From Comamonadaceae bacterium (GTDB lineage: Bacteria > Pseudomonadota > Gammaproteobacteria > Burkholderiales > Burkholderiaceae_C): a stretch of DNA of 64,000 nt. Numbering within the stretch: the stretch's first letter is position 1; each line of letters starts with the position of its first letter. Both the position numbers and the translations under genes were made by a program. Location of the stretch: contig JAAFJC010000003.1 of NCBI GenBank assembly GCA_013297925.1, positions 1 to 64,000 of the forward strand, written 5' to 3'. Positions 53,320 to 63,346 of this stretch are shown here, piece by piece. The notes under the pieces were generated by a model that saw nothing but the letters and a program-made list of their open reading frames with translations, made no database searches and was not told the DNA's origin.

Positions 53320-54483
53320 ATGCAAGTTTTAGAACGCACTCCAACTCTTCAAACCAAACTCCCCGCCGTCGGCACAACGATTTTCACCGTCATGTCGCAG
53401 CTCGCCTTCGACAAAGGCGCGGTGAATCTCGGTCAAGGCTTTCCTGATTTCGCATGTGATCCTGCTTTGGTCAACTTTGTTACCAGCGCCATGCAAAGCG
53501 GTCACAACCAATACCCGCCGATGACAGGCGTGCCAGCCCTGCGCAACGCCGTTGCTACAAAAATAGAAGCACTTCACGCACGCAAATACTCGGCAGACAC
53601 CGAAATCACCATCACAGCCGGTGCTACGCAAGCCATCATCACAGCCATTCTTGCCGTCGTGCGCGCAGGCGATGAAGTGATCGTGCTGGAGCCTTGCTAC
53701 GACAGCTATGTGCCCAATATCGAGCTCGCAGGCGGCACAGTCGTGCGCGTGCCACTCACACCCAAAACCTTCCGCCCAGATTTCGACAAAATCTCCGCCG
53801 CGATCACCCCAAAAACCAAAGCCATCCTCATCAACAGCCCGCACAACCCCAGCGCCACGATCTGGAGCGAAGCGGAGATGCTGCGCCTGCAAGAGATCCT
53901 CGCGCCCACCGATATCTTGCTCATCAGCGATGAAGTCTACGAACACATGGTGTTTGACAGCGCGCAACACCAAAGTGCCGCCCGCTTCCCAGGCCTCGCC
54001 GCCCGCGCCTTCATCGTCAGCAGCTTCGGCAAGACCTATCACGTCACCGGCTGGAAAGTCGGCTACGTGGCCGCACCAGCCAGCATGACGGCAGAATTCC
54101 GCAAAGTCCACCAATTCAACGTGTTCACGGTCAACACCCCTGTACAACACGCCCTCGCCGCCTACATGGCCAACCCCGCCCCCTACCAAGAGCTCCCCGC
54201 CTTCTACCAACGCAAACGCGACCTCTTCTTGGATGGCATCAAAAAAACCCGCCTCAAACCTCTGCACACACAAGGCAGCTATTTCCAATGCGTCGATATC
54301 TCCGCCATCTCGGATTTAGGTGAAGCCGATTTCTGCAAATGGCTCACCACAGAAATCGGCGTAGCCGCCATCCCGCTCTCAGCCTTCTACGGCAATGGCT
54401 TTGATCAACGTGTGGTGCGGTTTTGCTTTGCGAAGAAGGATGAGACGCTACAGCTTGCGTTAGATCGATTAGCTAAGCTTTAA
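53320..54483 (+). CDS. Pyridoxal-phosphate aminotransferase (methionine aminotransferase type)
   Basis: A 387-residue class I/II aminotransferase: VNLGQGFPDF near 34, NQYPPMTGVPALRNAV near 62, SPHNPSATIWSEAEM near 168, and the PLP lysine in SSFGKTYHVTGWKVGY near 231. The pattern is that of YbdL-type methionine/aromatic aminotransferases. I chose the ATG at 53320 over a TTG at 53296. It is isolated, with cysB upstream on the same strand. Confidence 0.87.
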   Translation: MQVLERTPTLQTKLPAVGTTIFTVMSQLAFDKGAVNLGQGFPDFACDPALVNFVTSAMQSGHNQYPPMTGVPALRNAVATKIEALHARKYSADTEITITAGATQAIITAILAVVRAGDEVIVLEPCYDSYVPNIELAGGTVVRVPLTPKTFRPDFDKISAAITPKTKAILINSPHNPSATIWSEAEMLRLQEILAPTDILLISDEVYEHMVFDSAQHQSAARFPGLAARAFIVSSFGKTYHVTGWKVGYVAAPASMTAEFRKVHQFNVFTVNTPVQHALAAYMANPAPYQELPAFYQRKRDLFLDGIKKTRLKPLHTQGSYFQCVDISAISDLGEADFCKWLTTEIGVAAIPLSAFYGNGFDQRVVRFCFAKKDETLQLALDRLAKL

Positions 54484-54529
54484 GTGCGTCTACTTCAAAA
54501 TAGATGGCCTACAAACAGAAGCCCCAGAC

Positions 54530-55597
54530 ATGAGCGACGATAAACCCGTGCAACTCACACCTGCTCCGCAAGGCTATACCGATTTGCTCAGCGAGCTAAA
54601 GACAAAAATTCACGAGGCGCAACAGCGCGCCGCGCAGGCCGTTAACTTAGAGCTGGTTTCTTTGTATTGGAAGATAGGCCACACCATTTTGATTCGGCAA
54701 AGCGACCAAGGCTGGGGCTCAAAAGTAGTGGATCGCTTAGCGCATGATCTGCGCGCTGCCTTTCCCGATATGCAAGGTTTTTCGGTGCGCAACCTGAAAT
54801 ACATGCGAGCTTTTGCCCAAAGCTGGACTGATCTTCAGTTTGTGCAACAGCTGTTGCACAAATTGCCTTGGGGGCACAACTTGGTGCTGCTGGAAAAGCT
54901 GAGTACGCCAGAAGAGCGCCGCTGGTATGCCACCCAAGCCATAGAACATAACTGGTCTCGCAATGTATTGACCATGCAAATTGAAACACGTTTGCTGAAG
55001 CGCAGCGGCAAAACGATCACTAATTTTGATCTCACATTGCCCAAGCCGCAATCGGATTTGGCACGTGAATCGCTGAAGGACCCTTACCGCTTCGATTTCC
55101 TAGGCTTGACCGACGAAGCGCAGGAGCGCGAGATAGAAAATGCGTTGGTCAAGCATGTGACAGAGTTTTTACTGGAACTCGGCGCGGGCTTTGCCTTTGT
55201 AGGAAGACAGGTACTGTTGGATGTAGGCGGCGACGAATTCTTCATTGATCTACTGTTTTATCACCTGAAGCTGCGCTGCTATGTGGTGGTTGAGCTCAAA
55301 GGCGGTAAATTCAAGCCCGAGCATCTGGGTCAACTGAGTTTTTACTTGACAGCGGTGGATCGGCAAGTCAAGCACGAAAGCGATGCACCCACCATCGGCC
55401 TGCTGCTTTGCAAAAGCAAAAATAAAGTGGTAGCGGAATATGCTTTGGGCGATAAAAATCAGCCGATGGGCGTGGCTGAATACAAACTCATGGAGTCTTT
55501 GCCCGCCGAGCTACAGACCAGTTTGCCGAGCATTGAGCAGATTGAACGTGAGCTCACGGGGATTGACGACAGCAATACCGACCAGAGCAATGAGTGA
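54530..55597 (+). CDS. DUF1016/YhcG-type PD-(D/E)XK nuclease
   Basis: A 355-residue protein. The N-terminal DUF1016 domain (about 15-175: NLELVSLYWKIGHTILIRQS, then FSVRNLKYMRAFAQSW and LPWGHNLVLLEKL) is followed by a PD-(D/E)XK nuclease fold: DEFFIDLLFYHLKLRCYVVV then E-L-K-G-G near 235-265. The active-site D and E-x-K are present. Family members are nucleases of unknown target that often accompany type I restriction loci or sit alone in accessory regions; here it stands alone next to a broken DUF4279 gene. It is presumably accessory DNA, possibly linked to defence. Confidence 0.85.
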   Translation: MSDDKPVQLTPAPQGYTDLLSELKTKIHEAQQRAAQAVNLELVSLYWKIGHTILIRQSDQGWGSKVVDRLAHDLRAAFPDMQGFSVRNLKYMRAFAQSWTDLQFVQQLLHKLPWGHNLVLLEKLSTPEERRWYATQAIEHNWSRNVLTMQIETRLLKRSGKTITNFDLTLPKPQSDLARESLKDPYRFDFLGLTDEAQEREIENALVKHVTEFLLELGAGFAFVGRQVLLDVGGDEFFIDLLFYHLKLRCYVVVELKGGKFKPEHLGQLSFYLTAVDRQVKHESDAPTIGLLLCKSKNKVVAEYALGDKNQPMGVAEYKLMESLPAELQTSLPSIEQIERELTGIDDSNTDQSNE

Positions 55598-55661
55598 GAT
55601 TAGACGCTTTTGCATTCATTTGATCGACTAACCAAGTTATAGAACCATTACTACCAATACT

Positions 55662-56096
55662 ATGCAGAATTTTTCGTACGCTATTAACCTTCGGATATGG
55701 CATCCGAATATTGATCCTGCAATCATTACTGCCAAGCTAGGGCTCAAGCCTATTGTTCAGAGTTAAGCGGGAAAGCCACGCACTACCCCTAAAGGACGTG
55801 AGCTTGGTGGCGTTTACTCCGAGAGCCACTGGAATGCTGATCCGTTTGAACGAGGCGAATATAAATCTACTGAAGACTACGTCGAAGATGTGCTGATGAG
55901 CATAGTGGATTTGCTGAAACCGCATAGCGCTTTCCTACAACTTCTGAAGGCGCAAGGTGCAAGGCTCCATCTTCAGGTGAGCACACACAGCAATAAAAAC
56001 TACGCTATTGTCTTCGACCCTGATTTGCTCACTGGTTGCGTAAACATTGGTCTATGCCTAGTCCATGACACCTATCCTTACCAGCAAAACTGGTAG
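55662..56096 (+). pseudogene. DUF4279-type gene with a single premature stop codon
   Basis: From the ATG at 55662 one frame runs 144 codons to the TAG at 56094, interrupted only by a TAA at 55764-55766 (codon 35). The protein on both sides is continuous in sense: MQNFSYAINLRIWHPNIDPA, then after the stop AGKPRTTPKGRELGGVYSES followed by HW. This matches the DUF4279 pattern GxPRxTPKGxxLxGxYxESYW. The stop stands where a tryptophan or similar residue is expected. A start at 55890 could yield only a 68-residue C-terminal part. The simplest reading is a recent pseudogene in AT-richer accessory DNA. Confidence 0.75.
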
Positions 56097-56120
56097 GCAT
56101 CAATTTCTGCGGATCATCGT

Positions 56121-59100
56121 TCACGATACTCCAAAACCACCACCGCCCGGCGTGTGAATTTCAAACACATCACCGGCTTGCATCGGCGCACTACCGATGT
56201 GGCCTAGCTCCTCAATTCTGCCATCGCTGCGCACCACCCGATTGATGCCAGTTGCGCCACTCTTGCCGCCGTTCATGCCGAAAGCTGGGTGGATGCGGCC
56301 GTTGCTGAGAATGCTGGCAGTCATGGGCTCTAGGAATTTCACTTTTCGGATGCCACCGTTGCCGCCTTTGAATTGTCCTTCGCCGCCGGAGCCGCTTCGG
56401 ATTTCGTAGCTTTCTAGGCGCACGGGGAAGCGGAATTCTAGGACTTCGGGGTCGGTGAGGCGGGAGTTGGTCATGTGGGTTTGCACGACGCTGGTGCCAT
56501 TGAAGCCGCCGACCAATTGGCCATGGCTATCGAACACGCCGCCTGCGCCGCTGCCGCCGGAGATGGTTTCGTAATACTGGTGACGCTCGTTGCCGAAGGT
56601 GAAGTTGTTCATCGTGGGCTGACTGCCTGCCATGAGACCGAGTGCGCCGTAGAGGGCGTTGGTGATGCAGGTGGAGGTTTCGACGTTGCCGGCCACCACG
56701 CTCGCGGGCGGGTTGGGGTTGAGCATGCAGCCTGCGGGAATCGTCACTTTCAAAGGCTTGAGGCAACCCGCATTGAGAGGAATATCGTCATCCACCAAGG
56801 TGCGGAAGACGTAGAGCACAGCGGCCATGCACACGGCTTTGGGGGCATTGAAGTTGTTGGTTTGCTGCGGTGATGTGCCGGTGAAATCAATCTCGGCGCT
56901 GCGATTCTTGCCATCGACGCGAATCGCCACTTTGATTTGTGCGCCATTGTCGAGCGGCAGTGTGAACGAGCTGTCTTTGAGGCGCGATGAGAGCGTCACC
57001 AAAGCGCGGCGCACCGATTCTTCTGCGTTATCTTGCACATGCCCCATGTAAGCCTGCACCACGTCAAGGCCAAACTGCAGGGCCATCTTGCGCAGCTCTT
57101 GCACGCCTTTTTCATTGGCGGCGATTTGCGCTTTCAAATCGGCCATGTTTTGATAAGGATTGCGGCTCGGGTATTCGCCGCTCTCCAGCAGCGCGATCAT
57201 TTCTTTCTCGCGCAATACACCGCGCTCGACCAGCAAGAAATTATTGATCTGCACGCCCTCTTCTTCAATGCGCGTGGAAAACGGTGGCATAGAGCCGGGC
57301 GTGGTGCCGCCAATATCGGCTTGGTGGCCGCGTGAACCAACATAGAACAGCGGGGATTTTGAATCACCGACGTAAACCGGCGTGATCACCGTCACATCGG
57401 GCAAATGCGTGCCGCCGTGATACGGATCGTTGAGCACATACACATTGCCCGGCTGCATACTGGCGCGATTCTCTTGCACCACGGTTTTGATGCTCTCGCC
57501 CATTGAGCCGAGGTGTACGGGCATGTGTGGCGCATTGGCAATCAAGTTGCCTTCTGCATCAAACAAAGCGCAACTGAAATCCAAACGCTCTTTGATGTTG
57601 ACCGAGTAGGCGGTGTTTTGCAACTGCAAACCCATTTGCTCAGCGATGTTCATGAAGAGGTTGTTGAACACTTCGAGCAAGACGGGATCAACCGTTGTGC
57701 CTGCTGCGAATTTGATCGCACGCTGCGCACGTCGCTCAAGCACCAAATGATCTAAAGCTGTGAGATTAGCCTCCCAGCCGGGCTCCACAATCGTGGTGGC
57801 ATTTTTCTCGGCAATGATGGCTGGGCCGGGGATCACATCACCGGGCTGCAAGTCTTCGCGCACCACGAGCAAGGCTTCATGCCACTGACCGCCGGAGAAC
57901 ATTTTGACCGTCTCACGCGAAGGCACAGCGCGCGGCTCGTGCAGGGCGTGGCGCTTCTCAGCGGGCGCATCGCCACTGATCACTGCTTCTACCGATACAG
58001 CTTCCACGACGAACGCCTTGCCTTGCATGAGGAAAGCAAAGCGCTGCTTGTAGGCTTTCTCAAATGCCGCTTCAATGCTCGCCAAATCTCCGAAGGGCAC
58101 GACCAAGGCGGTATCTGTGCCTTGGTATTTCACATGCACGCGCCGATGAACTTGCACTGCATCCTGCCCCCCACCCGTATTCATTCCTTGGCTCTTGAGT
58201 TCTTTGCTCGCTGTATGTGCCAGAGCATCTAACTTGTTGGATACTTCCGCCAGCGCTTCGTGAGCAAGCAACAATTCCACCGCCTGCTCACGAATCACGC
58301 TTTGATCGGCCAAGCCCATGCCATACGCGGAGAGCACGCCCGCATACGGGTGCACAAACACGCGCGTCATGCCTAAAGCATCGGCCACGAGGCAAGCATG
58401 CTGGCCGCCCGCGCCGCCGAAGCATTGCAGCGTGTAGCGCGTCACGTCATAGCCGCGAGCCACCGAGATCTTCTTGATCGCATTGGCCATCTGCTGCACA
58501 GCGATGTTGATAAAGCCTTCGGCCACCACCTCGGGCTGCCGCCCAGTTTGCACAGAGATCGCATTGAATTTCTCCAAAGCCGCTTCATAGCTCAGCGCTT
58601 CATTCGCAGCTGCGCCAAACACTTTCGGAAAATGGCGCGGCTGGATCTTGCCGACCATCACATTCGCATCCGTCACAGCCAATGGCCCGCCACGACGGTA
58701 ACTCGCAGGCCCCGGATTCGCACCCGCGCTTTGCGGGCCTACGCGAAAGCGCGAGCCGTCAAATTCCAAAATCGATCCACCGCCCGCTGCCACCGTATGA
58801 ATGCTCATCATCGGCGCGCGCATGCGCACACCAGCCACCTGCGTTTCAAACTCGCGCTCGAATTCGCCAGCGAAATGGCTCACATCGGTGGATGTGCCGC
58901 CCATATCAAAGCCAATCACTTTGTCGAAATCTGCGATTTTTGCCGTGCGTGCCATGCCCACAATGCCGCCTGCGGGGCCCGAGAGAATCGCGTCTTTACC
59001 TTGAAAGGCTCTCGCATCGGTGAGTCCACCCGAAGACTGCATAAAAAACAATTTCACGCCCGGCAGCTCGCTGGCCACCTGGCTCACATAGCGACTCAGA

Positions 59101-59753
59101 ATCGGCGAGAGATAAGCATCCACCACCGTGGTATCGCCACGGCTCACAAACTTCATCATCGGTGAAGTCTTGTGGCTTACGCTGATTTGCGTGAAGCCGA
59201 CTTCTTTGGCGATTTTTTCTGCAGCCAGCTCATGCGCTGTGTAGCGATAGCCGTGCATAAACACAATAGAAACTGATCGCAGACCATAAGAATACTGCGC
59301 AAGCAGCTCCTTTTTTAATAGCAATTCATCCAAGGGCGTGACAATGCTTCCATCAGCCCCCACACGCTCCTGCGCCTCAATCACGGCGCTATACAGCAGC
59401 TCGGGCAAGATGATGTTGCGATCAAACAAACGTGGGCGATTTTGATACGCAATGCGCAGGGCATCCCGAAAGCCACGCGTCGTCACCAGCAGCGTCGGCT
59501 CGCCTTTGCGCTCCAGCAGCGCGTTGGTCGCCACCGTTGTGCCCATTTTCACGCATTCGACCAACTCCGAGCGCACCAGCTCGCCCGGCTTCAAGCCGAG
59601 CAGGTGGCGAATGCCAGCGACGGCCGCATCTTTGTATTGCTCAGGATTCTCCGAGAGCAGCTTATGCGTCACCAGCGAACCATCTGGCCGCTTGCCCACA
59701 ATATCGGTGAATGTGCCGCCACGGTCGATCCAGAATTGCCATTTTTGATTCAT
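56121..59753 (-). CDS. oplAH: 5-oxoprolinase (fused hydantoinase A/B type)
   Basis: A protein of about 1210 residues. The N-terminal HyuA-like half has the ATP-binding motifs [19 protein letters not shown] and [20 protein letters not shown] (near 290). The HyuB-like half begins near 690 with [20 protein letters not shown] and contains [20 protein letters not shown] near 810. The fused form cleaves 5-oxoproline to glutamate using ATP; N-methylhydantoinase or acetophenone-carboxylase-like roles cannot be excluded. I give the ATG at 59753; a GTG at 59765 overlapping the marR stop (GTGA) is equally possible. It is coupled to marR and diverges from a TRAP transporter. Confidence 0.9.
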   Translation of the reverse strand: MNQKWQFWIDRGGTFTDIVGKRPDGSLVTHKLLSENPEQYKDAAVAGIRHLLGLKPGELVRSELVECVKMGTTVATNALLERKGEPTLLVTTRGFRDALRIAYQNRPRLFDRNIILPELLYSAVIEAQERVGADGSIVTPLDELLLKKELLAQYSYGLRSVSIVFMHGYRYTAHELAAEKIAKEVGFTQISVSHKTSPMMKFVSRGDTTVVDAYLSPILSRYVSQVASELPGVKLFFMQSSGGLTDARAFQGKDAILSGPAGGIVGMARTAKIADFDKVIGFDMGGTSTDVSHFAGEFEREFETQVAGVRMRAPMMSIHTVAAGGGSILEFDGSRFRVGPQSAGANPGPASYRRGGPLAVTDANVMVGKIQPRHFPKVFGAAANEALSYEAALEKFNAISVQTGRQPEVVAEGFINIAVQQMANAIKKISVARGYDVTRYTLQCFGGAGGQHACLVADALGMTRVFVHPYAGVLSAYGMGLADQSVIREQAVELLLAHEALAEVSNKLDALAHTASKELKSQGMNTGGGQDAVQVHRRVHVKYQGTDTALVVPFGDLASIEAAFEKAYKQRFAFLMQGKAFVVEAVSVEAVISGDAPAEKRHALHEPRAVPSRETVKMFSGGQWHEALLVVREDLQPGDVIPGPAIIAEKNATTIVEPGWEANLTALDHLVLERRAQRAIKFAAGTTVDPVLLEVFNNLFMNIAEQMGLQLQNTAYSVNIKERLDFSCALFDAEGNLIANAPHMPVHLGSMGESIKTVVQENRASMQPGNVYVLNDPYHGGTHLPDVTVITPVYVGDSKSPLFYVGSRGHQADIGGTTPGSMPPFSTRIEEEGVQINNFLLVERGVLREKEMIALLESGEYPSRNPYQNMADLKAQIAANEKGVQELRKMALQFGLDVVQAYMGHVQDNAEESVRRALVTLSSRLKDSSFTLPLDNGAQIKVAIRVDGKNRSAEIDFTGTSPQQTNNFNAPKAVCMAAVLYVFRTLVDDDIPLNAGCLKPLKVTIPAGCMLNPNPPASVVAGNVETSTCITNALYGALGLMAGSQPTMNNFTFGNERHQYYETISGGSGAGGVFDSHGQLVGGFNGTSVVQTHMTNSRLTDPEVLEFRFPVRLESYEIRSGSGGEGQFKGGNGGIRKVKFLEPMTASILSNGRIHPAFGMNGGKSGATGINRVVRSDGRIEELGHIGSAPMQAGDVFEIHTPGGGGFGVS

Positions 59754-59761
59754 AAATTCAC

Positions 59762-60313
59762 TCACAGAGACGCCGCAGCACGCGCTGCTTGGTCGTACAC
59801 ACCAGACAAAACCCGCAGCAAGCGCGCCAATTCACCAATATCGCGATTGAGCGATGCGTCAGCATGCAGTGCCTCGATCAAACATTTCTCGCGCACCTCG
59901 CGATAGCGCTTCACATGCTCCATGCCCAAGGAGGTCGATGCATAAGTCACTTCTTTACCGCTTTTATTGGACTGCACCACTTCCATGCCTTGCAGCTTCT
60001 TCAGCGAGTAATTCACCAAATGCGTGTCTTCGATATTCATGATGAAGCAAATGTCCGCCAAGCGCTTATCTCTGGCGCGGTGCGTGACGTGATGCAACAC
60101 CAGCACGTCTAAAGGCGTTAAATCGCGCAGCCCAGCCGCCGTCATGCAATGCACGATCCAGCGGTGAAATGCGTTGCCAGAGACGATCAAGCCAAACTCA
60201 AACTCGCTCATCTCCGCGCTGTGCTCCGAGACAAGATGCGCAGACGACACAATCGGCGCGGCTTTGCTGGCGGGCTTTTTAGCCGCCGCTTTTTGGTGCG
60301 TTGAATCTTTCAT
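59762..60313 (-). CDS. MarR/winged-helix DNA-binding regulator of the oplAH-TRAP locus
   Basis: A 183-residue protein: a basic N-terminal extension, then [40 protein letters not shown] and [20 protein letters not shown], a MarR-type winged helix, and a C-terminal helix used for dimerisation. It overlaps the oplAH start (GTGA) and diverges from the TRAP operon. A palindrome inside its own promoter suggests autoregulation and control of both operons by the transported ligand. Confidence 0.85.
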   Translation of the reverse strand: MKDSTHQKAAAKKPASKAAPIVSSAHLVSEHSAEMSEFEFGLIVSGNAFHRWIVHCMTAAGLRDLTPLDVLVLHHVTHRARDKRLADICFIMNIEDTHLVNYSLKKLQGMEVVQSNKSGKEVTYASTSLGMEHVKRYREVREKCLIEALHADASLNRDIGELARLLRVLSGVYDQAARAAASL

Positions 60314-60329
60314 GGAGTCAATTAGACAT

Positions 60330-60347
60330 CAATTTGTCGATAAATTG
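60330..60347. promoter_or_regulatory. Palindromic operator in the marR / TRAP intergenic region
   Basis: CAATTTGTCGATAAATTG is an 18-bp palindrome with one mismatched pair. On the reverse strand TTGACA (60350-60345) is followed, 17-19 bp on, by a TCTAAT-like -10, so the palindrome fills the marR promoter spacer. It is well placed for autoregulation and for control of the divergent TRAP genes. Confidence 0.6.
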
Positions 60348-60433
60348 TCAACACTTAGGGCAAATACCAATGCGTAGAACTCATTGATGGCGCTACAGTG
60401 CATTCATCAACAACCCTTGCCATTGGAGCATTC

Positions 60434-61408
60434 ATGAAGCGCCGTTTATTTACCGCCATTGCTGCAGCCGCCACCTTGCTGGCCGGCTCATTCGCTCACG
60501 CTCAAACCAAATGGGATTTGCCCTCGGCCTACCCCGCGGCGAACTTCCACACCGAGAACTTAGTTCAGTTTGCCAACGACGTCGACAAAGCTACCGCTGG
60601 CAAGCTCAAGATCACGGTGCATCCCGGTGCATCGCTGTTCAAAGCGCCCGAGATCAAGCGCGCCGTGCAGACGAATCAAGCGCAAGCTGGCGAGATCTTG
60701 CTGGCTAATTTCCAGAATGAATGGCAAATCTTCGGCGCTGATGGCCTGCCCTTCTTGGCTGACAGCTACGACGAAGCAGCAAAGCTCTGGCGCGTGCAAA
60801 AGCCCATGCTTGAGAAAAAGCTTAATGAGCAAGGCATGAGCGTGCTCTATTCTGTGCCATGGCCACCGCAGGGCTTGTATTCCAAGAAACCGATCAACTC
60901 CGGCGCAGATTTGAAGGGCTACAAGTGGCGTGCCTACAGCCCCGCCACGTCTCGCATGGCCGAATTGCTGGGCGCACAGCCTGTGACGGTGCAAGCGGCT
61001 GAAGTGAGCCAAGCCTTCGCCACTGGCGTGACCGACAGCATGATGAGCTCGGGCTCCACCGGCTGGGATGCCAAACTTCACGAGACCGTGAAGCAATGGT
61101 ATGACCTGCAAGCTTGGCTGCCCAAGAATGCCGTGATCGTGAACAAAGCGGCCTTTGATGCGCTTGATGCACCCACCAAAGCCGCCGTGATGAAAGCCGC
61201 TGCAGATGCTGAAGTTCGTGGCTTTGCTGCCAGCCGCAAGGCCAATGGCGAGACACTTGAAAAGCTCAAAGGCGGCGGCATGGCCATCTTGCCTCCGAGC
61301 GCTGCGCTTAAAGCCGATATGAAAAAAGTGGGTGACACCATGCTCAAAGAATGGCTTGAAAAAGCTGGGCCAGAGGGCAAGCAGCTCGTTGATGCTTTCT
61401 TGAAGTAA
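60434..61408 (+). CDS. TRAP transporter substrate-binding protein (DctP family)
   Basis: The 324-residue protein from the ATG at 60434 has a signal peptide MKRRLFTAIAAAATLLAGSF ending AHA. The mature domain has the DctP pattern: KLKITVHPGASLFKAPEIKR near 60, then PINSGADLKGYKWRAYSPAT near 155 with the conserved arginine that binds a carboxylate. It delivers a carboxylate-bearing ligand to the membrane subunits that follow. With oplAH opposite, 5-oxoproline or a related cyclic amide acid is the likely ligand (inference). An earlier in-frame ATG at 60398 is less likely. Confidence 0.92.
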   Translation: MKRRLFTAIAAAATLLAGSFAHAQTKWDLPSAYPAANFHTENLVQFANDVDKATAGKLKITVHPGASLFKAPEIKRAVQTNQAQAGEILLANFQNEWQIFGADGLPFLADSYDEAAKLWRVQKPMLEKKLNEQGMSVLYSVPWPPQGLYSKKPINSGADLKGYKWRAYSPATSRMAELLGAQPVTVQAAEVSQAFATGVTDSMMSSGSTGWDAKLHETVKQWYDLQAWLPKNAVIVNKAAFDALDAPTKAAVMKAAADAEVRGFAASRKANGETLEKLKGGGMAILPPSAALKADMKKVGDTMLKEWLEKAGPEGKQLVDAFLK

Positions 61409-61418
61409 CCCCTTAGTA

Positions 61419-61471
61419 CGTTCGGCCTGAGCCTGTCGAAGGCTTGCATTTCGACAAGCTCAATGCGAACG
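61419..61471. repeat. GAACGG-ended palindrome, copy 3
   Basis: CGTTCGGCCTGAGCCTGTCG and CGACAAGCTCAATGCGAACG form an imperfect hairpin between dctP and dctQ. In this position it may lower read-through so that binding protein is made in excess over membrane subunits. Confidence 0.85.
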
Positions 61472-61497
61472 GTATCAAACAAAACACTAAAGTTTCT

Positions 61498-62007
61498 ATG
61501 CGCAAATTCCTCAATGCGCTCTATGACGGGGCGGCCGCTTTGGCCGCTCTTTTCATGGTGCTGATGCTGATCATGGTCTTGCTCTCCATTCTGGGGCGCG
61601 AGCTGGGTTTTCATGTGCGCGGCACGGATGCTTATGCGGGCTATTTCATGGCTGCGGCTGGCTTCCTCGCTCTAGCCCACACGCTGAAAAAAGGCGAGCA
61701 TATTCGCGTGACGCTGCTCGTCTCCAAGCTCAAAGGCTTGCCACAAAAGGCGCTTGAAGTTTGGGCTTTGTTTGTTTCCACAGCATTGGCCTGCGTGGCT
61801 GCTTTTTACAGCGGCAAGCTCGCTTGGCAAAGCTACAAGTTCAATGACATGTCCACCGGCAACGACGCCACGCCGCTGTGGATTCCGCAGCTTTCCATGG
61901 CAGTGGGGACCTTGGTATTAGCCATTGCCTTTTTGGATGAGTTTGTGATGGAGCTGCGCGGCAAGCGCGTGCAAGCCACATCTTCCGAATCACTTCACAA
62001 CGAGTAA
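61498..62007 (+). CDS. TRAP transporter small permease (DctQ family)
   Basis: A 169-residue protein with four membrane segments (AALAALFMVLMLIMVLLSIL, then YAGYFMAAAGFLALAH, then VWALFVSTALACVAAFYSG, and AVGTLVLAIAFLDEFVME), as in DctQ. It pairs with DctM. The ATG at 61498 is chosen; the frame is open further back through the palindrome. Confidence 0.9.
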   Translation: MRKFLNALYDGAAALAALFMVLMLIMVLLSILGRELGFHVRGTDAYAGYFMAAAGFLALAHTLKKGEHIRVTLLVSKLKGLPQKALEVWALFVSTALACVAAFYSGKLAWQSYKFNDMSTGNDATPLWIPQLSMAVGTLVLAIAFLDEFVMELRGKRVQATSSESLHNE

Positions 62008-62018
62008 GAAGAACCAGC

Positions 62019-63320
62019 ATGAGTGATATTGGCATTTCCATTCTCTTGGTCGTTTCGCTGTTCCTCATCCTCGGCAGCGGCGTGTGGATCGGCCTCGCGC
62101 TCTCTGGCGTAGCGTGGATCGGCATGAGCCTATTTTCTGCACGACCTGCGGGCGATGCGATGGTCACCACCATCTGGGGATCATCGAGCAGTTGGACTTT
62201 GACGGCTTTGCCACTTTTTATCTGGATGGGCGAAATCCTGTTTCGCACGCGTATCTCGCAAGACATGTTTCGCGGCTTGGCGCCGTGGATGCAAGCCCTG
62301 CCCGGTCGTTTGCTGCATACCAATGTGGCTGGTTGTACGATTTTTGCTGCCGTCTCCGGCTCATCGGCAGCCACCTGCGCCACGATCGGCAAGATGACTT
62401 TGCCGGAGCTCAAAAAACGTGGCTACCCTGATGACATCGTGATCGGCACGCTAGCAGGCGCGGGCACGCTCGGCCTTCTCATTCCACCATCGATCATCAT
62501 GATCGTCTATGGCGTGACGGCGGAAGTGTCCATCTCGCAGCTTTTCATTGCTGGCGTGATTCCCGGCCTCATGCTGGCCAGCCTTTTTTCAGGTTACATC
62601 ATTTTCTGGGCGCTACGCAATCCCACCCTCGTGCCGCCGCGCGACCCTGTGATGAGCTTTGCGCAAAAGCTCAAAGAATCGAGCAGTTTGATCCCGGTGA
62701 TTTTGCTGATCATTGCGGTGCTCGGCTCGATTTACGCTGGCATCGCCACAGCCACTGAGGCGGCTGGCGTGGGCGTGGTGGGCTCCTTTGTTCTCGCCGC
62801 AGTGCAGCGCAGCCTCAATTGGCAAACTTTCAAGGATTCGCTGATGGGCGCAACGCGCTTGTATTGCATGATCGCGCTGATTCTCGCCGGCGCATCTTTC
62901 CTCACCCTCGCCATGGGTTACATCGGCCTTCCGCGCCATTTGGCGGAATGGATCAGCAGCTTAGGTCTCTCGCAATTCCAGCTGCTGATGGCGCTCATGG
63001 TTTTCTACATCATTCTTGGCTGCTTCCTCGATGGCATCAGCATGGTTGTGCTCACCATGGGCGTGATCTTGCCGACGATTGTGAAAGCCGGGATTGATCC
63101 GCTTTGGTTTGGCATCTTTATCGTTGTGGTTGTGGAGATGGCGCAAATCACGCCTCCCGTAGGCTTCAATCTTTTTGTGCTGCAAGGCATGACGGGGCGG
63201 CAGCTGCCCTATATCGCAAAAGTCACGCTGCCGATGTTCTTCATGATGGTGGTCGCCGTGATTTTGCTCTATGTGTTTCCCGGCTTGATCACTTGGTTGC
63301 CTCAGCAGATGAAGCTCTGA
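62019..63320 (+). CDS. TRAP transporter large permease (DctM family)
   Basis: A 433-residue protein with about 12 hydrophobic segments. Conserved DctM features are GCTIFAAVSGSSAATCATIG near 105-125, LAGAGTLGLLIPPSIIMIVYG near 148 and VVEMAQITPPVGFNLFVLQG near 370. It forms the ion-coupled transport channel with DctQ. It starts 11 bp after dctQ. No terminator is visible before the convergent DUF1993 gene. Confidence 0.94.
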   Translation: MSDIGISILLVVSLFLILGSGVWIGLALSGVAWIGMSLFSARPAGDAMVTTIWGSSSSWTLTALPLFIWMGEILFRTRISQDMFRGLAPWMQALPGRLLHTNVAGCTIFAAVSGSSAATCATIGKMTLPELKKRGYPDDIVIGTLAGAGTLGLLIPPSIIMIVYGVTAEVSISQLFIAGVIPGLMLASLFSGYIIFWALRNPTLVPPRDPVMSFAQKLKESSSLIPVILLIIAVLGSIYAGIATATEAAGVGVVGSFVLAAVQRSLNWQTFKDSLMGATRLYCMIALILAGASFLTLAMGYIGLPRHLAEWISSLGLSQFQLLMALMVFYIILGCFLDGISMVVLTMGVILPTIVKAGIDPLWFGIFIVVVVEMAQITPPVGFNLFVLQGMTGRQLPYIAKVTLPMFFMMVVAVILLYVFPGLITWLPQQMKL

Positions 63321-63346
63321 GGCAGCCTCATTGGACATGGCGCAGA

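Noticed and set aside
53329-54288. 319-residue reverse-strand ORF inside the aminotransferase gene
   Set aside because: An antisense shadow; composition follows from the codon pattern of the real gene.
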